In this document: positions 36,975 through 49,800 of the stretch, piece by piece
Numbering within the stretch: the first letter of the stretch is position 1
Layout: each line of letters begins with the position of its first letter
From: Glycine soja
Lineage: Eukaryota; Streptophyta; Magnoliopsida; Fabales; Fabaceae
NCBI RefSeq assembly: GCF_004193775.1
Contig: NC_041004.1
Location: 35,054,411 to 35,118,410, forward strand
Reading direction: 5' to 3'
Length of the DNA: 64,000 nucleotides
Translations under genes and position numbers: made by a program
Notes under the pieces: generated by a model
Told to the model about the DNA's origin: nothing
The model's input: only the letters and a program-made list of their open reading frames with translations
Database searches by the model: none

Positions 36975-37964
36975 TCTGATCTACTCTCTCTTTATTTAAG
37001 ACAATTTTCATCAAAATGAAGATTTTTCATGACTTTAAATTAAGTTGGCCCCGAGACTCAATTAATTTATTAAATTTTGTTTCTCCCCGCATCATGATGC
37101 TTTCTGAGCACTACATTTTGATAATGGTTTGAATATGGAATAAATATGTTTCCAACCTTTATTAATGCTAACATAATTAGAAGTTACAATTCCTAATGTT
37201 TCACAACGGTTTCAATATGGAATATTGCTAATTAACGTATGTTTCCATATTCCAGCCTTTATTATTAGCGGTAACATAATTGGCAGTTACGATTGCTAAT
37301 GTACGTACTACGTAGAGGTGTTGTAATGTTTCTTTTTAACTGCCAATAAAAGCCTTTTTCATAATAATATAAATTAACATATTAATTACTTCCGTTCGGC
37401 ACAACCAAAAGGTCCTTCCACTGTGTGTATTTTTTTTTTTTTGTGCTCCAATTGCATAATGAAAGTTTCCAATTTCACCCCAGTTACAATTTTTTAGAGG
37501 GCAGTTTTGAAATATGGGTAAAAAAACACCCACAGGATAGTGTCATTAGCAAAAACAGATAGCGCCAATAGCAGTTCCCTGAATAAATTGATTCTGTCAA
37601 TATTTGTCACTACTAAGAAAAAAAAATACACAATAGTATCAAGTCCAATGTTTAAAAGAAAATTATGATTGTATTGTAGCTCTATATGAACAATTTAATG
37701 CTGTCTAGAATCGTCACTATCAAAAAAAAAAAAAACTAACACTAATATAAAGCCTAATGTTTTAGTCAATGTGCTTATAACAATCCGACAATCCGTAGAA
37801 GTAAACATCTTCCGCAACTTGTGTGAGCTACGATAACTCGGTTTCACTCAAATATTCTTGAGATTCGGATCTCCAGTGTATGTTGACCAGAGTAAATCTA
37901 TTGGGAATGTTCCTACTCCTAGTTTAATTAGTTTAATAAATACAAGCCAAAAAAAAATCAAAAC
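36259..37964. other. Spacer and upstream region of copy 3
   Basis: This is AT-rich sequence containing a long TA microsatellite (36,909-36,970). About 37,661-37,700 resembles 22,456-22,505 downstream of copy 2. The 70-codon frame at 36,358-36,570 matches no family I know. Confidence 0.5.
36909..36970. repeat. (TA)n microsatellite, about 31 units
   Basis: An uninterrupted run of about 62 bases of alternating T and A lies 1.06 kb before the start codon of copy 3. Such a tract is expected to vary in length between individuals. Confidence 0.95.
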
Positions 37965-37972
37965 TATATAAG
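37965..37972 (+). promoter_or_regulatory. Probable TATA box of arabinofuranosidase copy 3
   Basis: TATATAAG lies 60 bp before the start codon at 38,032. A second AT run (37,981-37,990) is an alternative. The spacing leaves a 5' UTR of only about 30 bases, short but plausible. Confidence 0.5.
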
Positions 37973-38031
37973 TGTTGGCTTATATATATACTTGTGTTAT
38001 ATCACACTGAACGTGTGAAAATAAAGAAGCA

Positions 38032-41000
38032 ATGATTTTCTCAAAGTCTTGTAGTTTTCTTGGGCTCTACCTCGTTATAGTGGCTTGTCTTGTTTTACAG
38101 TGCTGTGCCTATGCAAACCAGACTTCAACAACTCTGGTTGTAGATGCTTCTAAATCTGGAAGGCAAATTCCTGACACACTTTTCGGAATATTCTTTGAGG
38201 TGGGAAAGGATTATGGTGCTAGGTCTAGCTAAGGATTAAATGTAACAAATTTTTTTAATATCACAATGTTAAGGGTTATTGAAAATTCTTAGAACATTTT
38301 GAGTTTCCTTTCACAATGCATGGTTATTTTTAACTAGATGATATCTTTTTTTATTATTGTTAAAATGTTTCAAAAGTGATCAAAGTTTTAAACTTGTGCA
38401 GGAGATCAACCATGCCGGTGCTGGTGGATTGTGGGCAGAGCTTGTTAACAACAGAGGTCATTAATTTCCATTACAATTTCTCTAAAACTTTTAAATGATA
38501 AAAAATGCAAACACAAAAATATGTTTCACATAATTCTTTTGAATTTATGTACTAATATTCTTAGACGCCATTTCTATATTCTTCTTCTAAACCACCAAAA
38601 CATGTAACACTTAATTAGATAGCACCTCTTTTGAGCCTTTGCAAAAGTCTAAAAGAAAAACTATAAATTCAAGTAATTGCACTATATTGCTATCAATAAA
38701 AATTAATCCAATTGATAAGAAATAAACTCATCATCACAAAAATATGAGTTTGATTTACACTATTGAAATACAAGTAGTATTTCTGTCTGTCTTATTAAGT
38801 CAAGAGACTCCTGATAAGTTCTCAGAATTTAACTCACCTAAACTTTACATAACTAAGGATTTCACTAAATTACTATTACACATTATACTTTATATAGGAG
38901 ATGATGTTTTAAGTACACAGTGTTTTCATTACATTGCTGTGGTGATAGAATGTTTTCCATTCATATATTAATTTGTGATTCAGGTTTTGAAGCTGGGGGC
39001 ACACAAGTTCCATCAAATATTGCACCTTGGACTATAGTAGGACAAGAATCAGCTATTTTACTACAAACTGAGCTTAGTTCTTGCTTCGAACGCAACAAGG
39101 TAGCATTAAGAATGGATGTGCTGTGTGACAATTGCCCTTCTGATGGTGTTGGTGTCTCTAACCCGGGTTTTTGGGGCATGGTGAGAATAATAAATAATGT
39201 GTCTCATATGAACTCTTATTTCTATGTTCCTTTCCCTTCTTTGTATGATATATTCTTGATTTCAAAATAAGTCTCAATTTAAGGAAAAAAAATTTATCCC
39301 AAAATAAGTGTTGTATTTAATTTTTTTAATATTATATTTATTGTTCTTTTCCACCCATGCCCACAATAAATATTACTTTAATCTTTCAATCTAAGATCAA
39401 TAGTACTCTCTTTCATCTATTTGATTAGGTTAATTTTGTATAAAACTATTATCCTCTTTTATTTATTTATTATCTTTTATTGGTTTGTGTAAAACAAGAT
39501 AAATAAGATAATACTTATTTTGAGACAAGGGAGTAATGAATTACTTAAAATTAACTCTATGTCATTTATTTTCAAGAAAAAAACATTTTTTATGAAGTTG
39601 TTTTTTCTTTTTTGCCAGAATTGAAAAAGATTTGCATCTTCTAACATGAAATTTTGTTTCAGAACATTGTGCAAGGGAATAAATACAAAATTGTCTTCTT
39701 TGTTAGATCAGAAGGACCACTTTATATGACGGTATCATTCAGAAAAACTGAAGGTGGAGGGATATTGGCTTCAAGCAATATCGAGTGAGCACTTTGTTTC
39801 AACATTCTTGAGAGACTATGCTCAAAAGGCGTATAAAAAGTATCTTATGTGTATGGACATTATATTAATGCATTGATCTTTAGTGCTTCTGAATCAGAAG
39901 TTTCAAAATGGAAAAGGATAGAGACTACATTGGTAGCTGATACATCAAGTTCCAATTCATCTTTGTATTTAACAACAACCAAAAAAGGGGTGATATTGCT
40001 GGACCAAGTGTCTGCTATGCCTTTGGACACATATAAGGTGTGTTCCTTCATAGATTTATTGTTATATGATGAAACTTTTCTAGCTTTTGGACTGATAATT
40101 TTTTCCATAAACACTTCTAAGAAAAGAAAATAAGAGAAAAAATAAAATAAATTTCTTTTTTTAGCTAAAATTAACTTTTGCATAAGTTAATTTATAGAAT
40201 TTTTTCATATTAACTTCTCTAAAAGATAATTTTTTAATTTTCTATAAATTAATTTTCTTATAGAAAAGTTCACTTTATTTATTTTCTTATTTTTTTTCCT
40301 CCAATTACTTGTGGGGAAGTTTATTAAAATAAATCATAAATGTCAAACTCTCATTGTTGGCAATGCTCAATTTCATTATATTCATTTTTTTATTAGTAAA
40401 TCTCCAAACTTGTCTTATCACAGGGACATGGTTTTCGAGGTGACTTAGTTAACATGTTATTAGAGTTGAAACCAACCTTTTTCAGATTTCCAGGTATGCA
40501 TTAACTGAAGTAAAGATATTTTATGTCAAAAAATCATAGATCATTAAAATATTTTTCGCCAAATCTATGTGAAAAAGAGTTGTCATTATTTTTGTAAGTG
40601 TTGATAAATTTAGGGTAGATTTCATTCTGGATATGTAGCATTGTCCTATCTTTTTATTTCTTGGTTGGGATACCGAGATCATGTTATTTGTAAGGATTTT
40701 TAAAAGACATCATATCATTTTGTTTTACATGATCCATCTTTTTTCCAATTTCTTCCTCGAATTTGTCTTTATGTCATCAAGCGTTCAAATAACTTCCAAA
40801 TTTAATGCAATTTTTTATCTTTCAAGAGGTGGCTGTTTTGTTGAAGGACAAACATTAAGAAATGCATTTCGGTGGAAAGATAGTGTTGGACCCTGGGAAG
40901 AGAGACCTGGTCACTTTGGTGATGTTTGGAGTTATTGGACAGATGAAGGATTTGGTTATTTTGAGGGTCTTCAAGTAAGTCCATTTATTATGATAACAAT

Positions 41001-44000
41001 CACATTTTGTTGTTATTGTGAAATTCAATCATAATAAGCCATTTTTTGTGTGTGTAGCTAGCAGAGGACATTGGTGCAAGGCCATTGTGGGTATTTAACA
41101 ACGGTATTTTCAGATTTGATCCTATATGCTATGCTTTTTTTCTTTTTAATACGGTGTAAGGACCATTGCTGAATTTGTCCTTTTGTGTATGTTTAATTCA
41201 ATAATACAGGCATCAGCCATACTGATCAAGTAGATACAAGCGTCATCACACCTTTTGTGAAAGTATATTTTCTTACTCTTGTTTCTTCCCTAATGCCATA
41301 TTGTTGTCGCTTCTTCTTTTATGAAACAATGGAATAAATATTTTCCTCACAATGTCATGTCTGTTAATTTACCTAATTGTAGGAAGCCCTTGATGGTATT
41401 GAGTTTGCCAGAGGTGAGGCTACTTCAAAATGGGGTTCCCTTAGAGCATCTATGGGGCACCCAAAGCCTTTTGACCTAAAATATGTTGCTATTGGAAATG
41501 AAGATTGTGGGAAGACAAACTACCAAGGCATGCTCTCCTTTTTCTTTTTCCTTTTTTAAGTATTTACATTGAGTGACTTTTTTGAGTGAACACAAAGTAT
41601 TTACTAATTAAGAGTGAGATATTAGCCTCTCAAATAATAAAATCTATTTAAGAGTTTTAACAAATACATATCATATGTTTAAAGGACATATTATCTTGAG
41701 ACATAATGGGAGCAATTACTCCCACAAGTTTTTAAAATCCTCTTAATGTAATATACAAGTGTAATTATAATTTATTCTTTTAATATGGAATTCAATATAA
41801 AAATTTAATTTATAATATAAGTATTGCTCACACAAAATTTTGTATATGAGTATTACTCCCACAACATAATATTTCACGTCACTGGAAGCAACCCCAAGTT
41901 GCTTTAGGATTTTTGCATCGAAACACGAGAATTCTCTAATGAATGTGGTTTGGATGTGTATCCCAACACACTCATAGTGTATGACCACACTAACACCACC
42001 ATGTGACTTTTAGTTTCATATTAATAATAATTCTTTTAGTTTATTCTCTTTATTTTATTTCAAAATTTTCGTTACTGAGAAATAAATGTTAAAGGGTTTG
42101 TCTAATCTTTTTTAAAACATTTAGGAAACTACCTAGCTTTCTACGAGGCAATACGACATGCTTATCCGGATATTCAAATGATTTCAAATTGTGATGCTTC
42201 GTCTAAACCGTTAGATCACCCAGCTGATATGTATGATTATCACGTAATATCCTATCTCTTACAATTAACATTCCTTATTTCATAGTTTCATTTACTTTGA
42301 AAAATAATGTGTATATTTTTGGTTTTTCTCTTTGTTTTATCCTTTCTCATATACTCTAACTTTCTATCCAGACTTATCCTCATGAAGCTATAAAAATGTT
42401 TAATAACGCTCATGTGTTTGATAAGACACCACGAAACGGTCCAAAGGTTTTGTGATCCACACTGAACTTTCTTCTTTCTTTATCGGTGTTTGTTTATATT
42501 ATGTATGCATTTGATACTTGAATTATTGAATTGAATGATTTGAATACCATACAGGCTTTTGTGAGTGAATATGCTCTAATTGGAGACATACAAGCTAAGC
42601 ATGGAACCCTTTTGGGAGCTGTGTCCGAAGCTGGATTCCTTATTGGATTAGAAAGAAACAGGTTAATTGTAGCTTAATTTATAGTAATTGATACTCTTGT
42701 AATTATTGCTGTTGTGTTTGAAGATGAATCATCCAAAATTGAGATGAATGAAGGATGTGCTTAAATAATTATTATTATAAAAAAATCAAAATATGTTAAT
42801 AATTTCTTTTATGAGACTTATATTTGACCAATAAGATCTTAGATGGTTGACTTTCATAAGCATGTAGATATGAATTTAATTCTCTGATCATATGTATGAA
42901 AAAGTCTTTGTTGAGAGAGAAATAAAACTCATTTTAATGATCTCTAGGCACCGAGGATTTGTCTAGTAATTTTTAACAATGCGGATACCTTGCTACTAGC
43001 AAATGAGGCTTATGCTTGTTTTTTATGTTCGTAAAAATAGCACAAGGAATAGCTTAAATTAATGAGATTCAATTACTTTGTTCTTTCGAATATAATCACA
43101 CTAGTTTTGTGCTCACCATTTCCATTTCTGATGCAGTGATCATGTGATAATGGCTAGCTATGCGCCACTTTTTGTAAATGCAAATGACAGGATGTATGTG
43201 CTTTTACCATAAAATTTCTATCATCTATCCCTCTTTATTCATAAACCTATAGATAAGACATAAGTGGTATGCTCTTTTTGTGAAATTATTAAAAATAATA
43301 TTATGAAGCTGGGAAATACACGAATGGTACGTTTATAAAAAGACACTCAAATGTCCAATTCAAATGCCAAAGATAAGAGGATTTAAAAATTAAGTAAAAC
43401 AATTGCTTATGATGGCCACATTGAGATGTATCATTTTTTTTTTCTTTATAGGTGGAGCCCAGCTGCAATTGTTTTTAATTCCAATCAGGTTTATGGAACT
43501 CCCAGCTATTGGGTGCAGTTTATGTTTAGAGAGTCAAATGGAGCAACATTTTTAAAATCACAACTTCAAACGCCTGACCCTGATTCAGTTGCTGCATCTG
43601 CAATTCTTTGGAAAAATCTCCAAGATAAAAAAACTTACTTAAAAATAAAGGTGATTCATACTCTTTGCTTTAGTTATTTATATTTGTTTTCTTAAGGTGC
43701 TAGATGCCCAACTATGATTGGTTGCTGTGGAAGCAGAAAATGATCTTAGACAAACTTTACCTACAATGGGATGGGATTAGATTCTTAGAATCTGACTTAC
43801 AAAAGGGTTTATTTAATCACTACTTATTTGAGAGCTAGTCAGACAACTATGATTAGAAGAAAAAAAAATACCAATCAAAGAAAAATAAAAAAAAAAGGAA
43901 TTATAGGGGCAATTAAATTACTATACCTTTCTATATTTTGGTCTTAATAGATTTGTTATTAATTTGTTGCAATTGCTTTTACTAGAAATGTCATGACCTT

Positions 44001-44369
44001 AAAGCAATTTGACTTGTCTAGGTTGCAAACGTGGGGAGCAACCAAATAAATTTCAAGATTTCTCTAAACGGATTTGAGAGCTCAAATGCAACTAAGGCAA
44101 CAAAGACAGTGCTCACATCTAAGAATGCATTAGATGAGAATAGCCTCGCAAACCCAACAAATGTTCATATAACTTCTTTTATTCTCTTTCTTTTATTATA
44201 AACTAACAATACATATAATAATTAACTAAGCTAACATCTAATGTTTATATGTTTGTTTTGTACACAGATAGTACCAAAGCGAAGTCCACTTCAGAGTGCT
44301 AACAACGAGATAAATGACATACTTCCTCCAGTTTCATTGACGGTATTTGATTTATTAAAAAATGAATGA
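38032..44369 (+). CDS. ASD1: Alpha-L-arabinofuranosidase (GH51), copy 3, complete
   Basis: A secreted glycosidase releasing arabinofuranosyl residues from cell-wall polymers. Seventeen exons: 38,032-38,199; 38,402-38,456; 38,984-39,180; 39,663-39,784; 39,884-40,037; 40,424-40,493; 40,829-40,974; 41,058-41,103; 41,210-41,262; 41,383-41,527; 42,125-42,243; 42,372-42,446; 42,555-42,661; 43,137-43,193; 43,452-43,650; 44,022-44,162; 44,268-44,369. They total 1956 nt, 651 residues plus TGA. Residues 1 to about 27 form a signal peptide. The EINHAGAGG motif follows, then a CBM4_9-like region (exons 3-5) and the GH51 catalytic region. Predicted acid/base is Glu377 (GNED, codon 41,500-41,502); predicted nucleophile is Glu455 (SEYA, codon 42,567-42,569). 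The intron after exon 10 starts GC, not GT; all others are GT-AG. The first ATG after a plausible TATA box was chosen as start. Confidence 0.95.
40120..40300. repeat. Fold-back (MITE-like) sequence in copy 3 intron 5
   Basis: Sequence near 40,135-40,195 pairs imperfectly with the complement of 40,205-40,295 around a centre near 40,200. It is AT-rich and non-coding, and is absent from the corresponding intron of copy 1 as far as I can see. Confidence 0.5.
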
Positions 44370-44718
44370 TTAGAAGATCATAAAACAAGAATGAGGGATG
44401 ACGCAGCTATAGATCTTAATTTTAGTTTACACAACCAATTATAACATGCTCTTAAAGCGACATCTATTGCCAAGCTTTTGCTAGGGTTATATATGTCAAG
44501 TTGAGAGTTGTTATACGGGTGGCCATTTTTGTAACCTTAGGCCCCGTACGTAATCTTTTTATTTTTATTGTTAATAATGTAGATCACAGTCTGAGTTTAA
44601 TCTAACTTATTTAATGTTGAATTGTAGGCATGTTTGTTACATTTTAGAAGAAAAAAAATACTCTTTAATTTTTTTTTCCGTTTCAAGTGTTCGTTCCAAT
44701 TTTTCAAATCTTAATTAT

Positions 44719-45024
44719 AAATTTTATCATCCAACTTTTATTATTTTTATAAATTTTACCACTTAAGTTTCTTTTTGGCGAACTTTACCACATAGATTTT
44801 AATTTTTACACATTTTATCATCACTAATGTGCCACCAAATGAAAGTTATTATATTTTTGTAAATAGATGTTGTTTTATTACTAACATGATGATAAAATAT
44901 ATAAAAATTGAAAACTTGGATGATAAAATTTATAAAATAATGAAAATTGAGTAATAAAATTTACGAAAAAGAACTTAAGCAGTAAAATTTGTGATATAAT
45001 TAAAGTTGGTGATAAAATTTTCAA
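44719..45024. repeat. Fold-back (MITE-like) element
   Basis: Repeated AAATTTTATCA/TAAATTTTAC words on the left reappear as complements on the right, so the segment can form a long imperfect hairpin centred near 44,870. No target duplication could be read with confidence. Confidence 0.55.
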
Positions 45025-45335
45025 TAAAGTATTTTTTAAAAAATAATCAAAAGGTGAAAAAAAGTATCTAAAATCTTACTATAATAAGATTATTTTTTCA
45101 TAAATTATAAAAACCAATTGATTTTCACAGTAATTTTACAAATATAAATTCGCTTATGCATTATTCTTTAAATCTTTAAAAAATCATCACTAGATCATTT
45201 TACATAAAAATCACTTTTTAAAAAAATTGTAACAATAGGTCCATAATCAAAACATTAGTAAGAGAATTTTAAAAATCTAAAATCTAATCAAAACCAAAAC
45301 ACACACTTATGGTACTTTGATAAAAAAAAATATGA

Positions 45336-45602
45336 AATTAGTTTTTTAGTCCTTTAATTTATTTTTTAGATTTAATTTGATTTTTTTTATTTTTTAGGTT
45401 TAATTTGATTATCTAATTTTTTAAATTGATTTAATTTGATGATTCAGATTAAATTGTAAAAAATTATACTTTGTGGCCGTTTAAAACCGTCACTTAATGG
45501 TTTTAAACCGTTACAAAATACATATTTCTCAAAAAAATAATTTTAAAATTAGAGGATCAAATTGAATGTAAATAATAAATTAGAAAACAAAAAAACTAAT
45601 TT
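45336..45602. repeat. Fold-back (MITE-like) element
   Basis: The ends AAATTAGTTTTTTAG and ACAAAAAAACTAATTT are inverted copies. The arms continue inward with TTTAATTTGA/TCAAATTGAA words, and a GGCCGTTTAAAACCGT core lies near 45,480. Confidence 0.6.
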
Positions 45603-46857
45603 AACCTATAAAGAATTGTGATTGTGAATTATAAAATAAAAATGAAAAGAAATAGGTTAAACTAGGAGAGGATGAAGTTTAAAAAGTAAGAAGTATGACC
45701 TAGATATTGATGTGTAAGTTTTAGAATGTGAAACTTAAGTTTTTTTTTAATACACCTTCTCATGTCAACAACTTTTGATGTGGCATGTTAATAGATTTAA
45801 AATAGACTCTAATGCTATCTTAATTTAGGTTATAAATTTAATTCAACTCTACAACATCAACTTGTAAGGTAAAATTTACACTTCACTTATATAATTTATT
45901 TAAATCAAATCACTAATTGATGTAGAATTTTTAACACACTCATCACCCTCAAAATTAAATATCTTGAGGTGAAATTTGCGTGACTAAACATCTACATGTG
46001 GTTTGATAATAATCTAATAAAGGGTGATACCATAAAGATCCAACTTATCAAAATTAGAACTTAGTTAATATAATTTAAAATTTAATGAAATAAAACTTTG
46101 TTTAGTGAAAGTTAATAAAATTATGAATAATTATTTTTTTTTCAAGACAATCACAAACTTAATCCAAGGATTGAAAACAAAAGTTAGTAAGAGTTAGAAG
46201 ACTAAAACATCGTGAGAAATGTTAATCGGTTTTGATTAAGACACTAAAAAATAAATATTTTCATTAAAATGTATAAAATTATGTTGTTTATATTTATTTT
46301 TTTACTTTTTACAAATCTTTTACTATAGATACATCTTTCTTTTAGTTTTTTTTTTAATAAGTCTTCTTTTAATTTGTTAATTAATACTTTAACAACACTC
46401 TGCTTAACAAGATTCAAAGATTATTTATCCTTTAAAAATTTAATAGAAATCGAAAAGCATTGATTAAAATTGAATGATGATCGTGATGATAGAAAAGAGT
46501 GGGAACTGTGAACAGAGGAGTAGTAGTAGTAGTAGTTAAAGCAAGAGTCAACAAGAGTGGCTAATGCACCAGCACTAACACTCGCACTTTCACTTTCCCT
46601 TTCCCTTTCACTTAACACTGATTGGATTGAATTGAATTCATCTGAGCCAATGATTATCACTAACTAGTAACTAGCCACGCTCCACTTAAACTAAACCAAA
46701 CAAACCCCGTTCACGTCCTCATCTCGATGTGACGTCGTTTCACTCCCAAACCCACACCTTTCCCAGAATCACCACCACTTATTACACCTCCTATTCCATT
46801 CATTTTCTAACCCCTTTTTTAATAACACAAACCTAAACTCTCCCCCTCTTCTCTAAC

Positions 46858-49800
46858 ATGGACCAACAGCAGCGCCACGTCAGCAGCGGAACTACTAATC
46901 CCGTGCTCCGCTTCCCCACGGTGCGCCCCCTCCCCTTCGCGCGCCTCGTCGCCGCCTCCCGCCGCCGCCTCTTCCTCTCCGACTGCGCCGACCGCCGATC
47001 CGACGACGACGGAGATGGTGACGGCGACTCCGGCGAGTGCGCGTACTCGCGGGCGGTGCTCGTGCTCGACATGGTCTGGAACCTCGCCTTCGTCGTCGTC
47101 GCCGCCGGCGTCCTCCTCTCCACGCTCCGCGAGCGGCCGTCGACGCCGCTGAGGCTCTGGCTCTGCGGCTACGCCTTCGAGTGCGTCCTTCACATGGCCT
47201 TCGTCTACTTTGAGTTCCGAACCGGAATTCGCGACTCCTTCTCTCACACTGCCTATAGGTAACTAAGTAAACTCTACTTCACTAGCACTACTTTTTTTTT
47301 TTTTGCAATTTCTGTGTCAATAATTGATTATTTTGATTTTAATTTTGTTTTCTTTCATCACTCCCCCGGAAATTTTAGTGTATTTCGTCGTTTAGTTTTT
47401 TTTTTTTTTTTGTTTACAGAGGTATCTAATACTCTACTTCACTAGCACTACTTTCTTTTGCAATTTCTGTCAATAATTGATTATTTTAATTTGCTTTCTT
47501 TCATGAATCTCGCAGAAATTTTAGTGTATTTCGTCCTTTAATTTTAATGTGTTTTTTTATATAAAAAATTGAAATCGCGTGTTTGAAAACTGTGAACTAT
47601 GATGAGGAGCTCTGTGATGATGGTGTTGAATTGGTGGTGCGGTGATAATTCATTGCTAGTAATGAGTGAAATTTAAGTTAGGGAGTGTGTATGCTGAATT
47701 GTGTGTCTAAGGTTGGGAGGGTATAATTATAATTATTATACTAATAAGGTGTTAGTCACGGTTATAATTATAATTATAGTTATTAGAATAGCTATTGCTT
47801 TTTTAAAATTGGTCATGGATTATTATTGTGTATTGGGAGGAGCTGATTGGCCATGATTCGTGAAGCTTACTTGCTTTTCCATTATGGTTGCTTAATTTTG
47901 GGGAATTGGTGGAAAGGGAAGTGCTTTTGTTTTACTTGGGGCTGTTTCTGAATCAGATATTGAGACTTGTTCGCCTCGTAGTGATGAACTAAATGTGCTA
48001 TTTTATAAGATTCTTACCTCCTTCACACTGTCTTTAGAGTAATAAAGGTCTTCTGTAGTCATGTGTGTTTTCCTTTCTATTCCTTTGCATTGGAAGATAA
48101 TTGAACTTACTCTCATTTCACTTTCTTTTTTTTTTAGTATTGTGAAGAAGCTAGAGCCTATGAACACTCTGGCATCATCTGTTTGGTGGATCTTTGGATT
48201 TTATTGGATTGTTGTGGGTGACCAAGCACTTTTGGAAGATTCTCCACGTCTCTACTGGTGAGTAAGAACCTTAATTTGGATTTTGTTTTGCTATAGCATT
48301 TCTTGTTTTTTGGGGTGGGGGAGGGGGGTAGATAACAAAAGTAATTATGTGTGCCAAGAAAGCATAATAGAACTACTCAAGATTTGTACAATTGGTAACC
48401 TTTTTTTTGTTTTTTCTTTTCTTTATGTTAAACAATAGTTTGAAAAGTAAACAAGAATTTTACTTCTCAAAAGTTCCTCCTTACTTGACTCCTTAGCAAG
48501 ATTAGATAGAAATGAAGATTATACTTAAATTTTTTGGAAAAGGAGATTATTGTAGAATTTTCAGTCTTCAATTGGATGCCATATAATTATATAAATGAGT
48601 GGAGTGAAATGAAGAGAAAACTTAATTGTCATATGTCTGCCCTTGATTAATTTGTCTTGATGTGTTACTTCAAATCAAATGGGATAACTTTGTAATTTAA
48701 TGGGCCTTTGACTCTCATGTATAAAAGAAGGAAAGGGAGTGACTGTCTGTAGAACATGCCTAACAATGATAATGCCCAGCACATGTATCAGAGGATGGAA
48801 ATGATTGTACCAGGGGCAGGGGGCAGGCAATTGAGGTATGAATCTAATCAATGAAAGGAGCAAGGGAGTGGAAGGAATTGATAGGATAGGACTAGGAGAG
48901 GGAAGAATATAGTAGCAAGGACTGGTGGCATTTGATAAATGTGGCAGTGGATTTGGCAATCATGGGGGAAAAGAACGCAAATTGTATATATGAGTGGTAC
49001 AGAGAAGAGGGGGCATATCATAGAATTTGGCATTGGCTGTGGGAACCTGGGTGGCCTTTGAAGGGCTGCTTATTGCAGCTTCTTAGTGCTCTGTTCTTGT
49101 CTATCTTTCTTGTTTGTTGCTTCTAGTCTATACAGGATTCTCTTCTGTTGTATGATTTAAGCTTCCTTTGTTAGAAAAATTATACTCTGCATTTCAGGTT
49201 CTGTTAGTATAATCTAAGCTTTTGTTCTAACTTTCTCTTTAATTTCTTTTGAATTTTGGGGGAATTGAGATGGAGTTAAACAAGATCCTTTATTGTTTTG
49301 GAAAATCATTATTATTTCTCAATTCTCTCTAGACAGCCAGATAATTTACATTTTTCTTGCTTTTCCAATCTTGAAACAATTGATGAAATAAAATATTCCT
49401 ATTGGTTTAACTAAATAAGTAGTTCAATGATATGAGCCATGGTTAGGACTTAGGAGTAACAAGCTTCATTATGTTGAAATTTTGCATTTTAATTCTTACA
49501 CTGGAAATTTGGAGTTACCTTTTCCATGGCACTGTGCATAACTGCATATAGGAGTCTTTTCGGTAAAGGCTCCCAATTTCTTTTTTGAGATAAATTTTGA
49601 TCAAAAAGTGGGCTCTTGAGGAGTTGTAGTTACTATTACTATTTCAAACTAGATCTGTAACTGTCCAACCTGTATGCTTGACTCTGTTTTATTGGGATTA
49701 GGCATCTCATTGAGCCTGTTGCTTCAGACTTAGTCAAAAATCGTCAGCTCCAGCCAGAATAAGTAATATAGTTTATTAGTAGATATATAACTAATTCACT

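Larger units (their letters stand above)
44370..46857. other. Spacer between copy 3 and the RING gene
   Basis: This holds the 3' UTR of copy 3, two fold-back sequences (44,719-45,024 and 45,336-45,602), other AT-rich DNA, and in the last few hundred bases the presumed promoter and 5' UTR of the RING gene. No other gene was found. Confidence 0.55.

Noticed and set aside
46819..47247. A 142-codon minus-strand frame over the start of the RING gene
   Set aside because: It is the antisense shadow of the GC-rich first exon; the plus-strand model has correct splice borders and membrane segments.
48660..49190. LTR-like stretch in intron 2 of the RING gene
   Set aside because: It has a TATA-like box and pyrimidine-rich end, but I could not find TG...CA borders with matching flanks.
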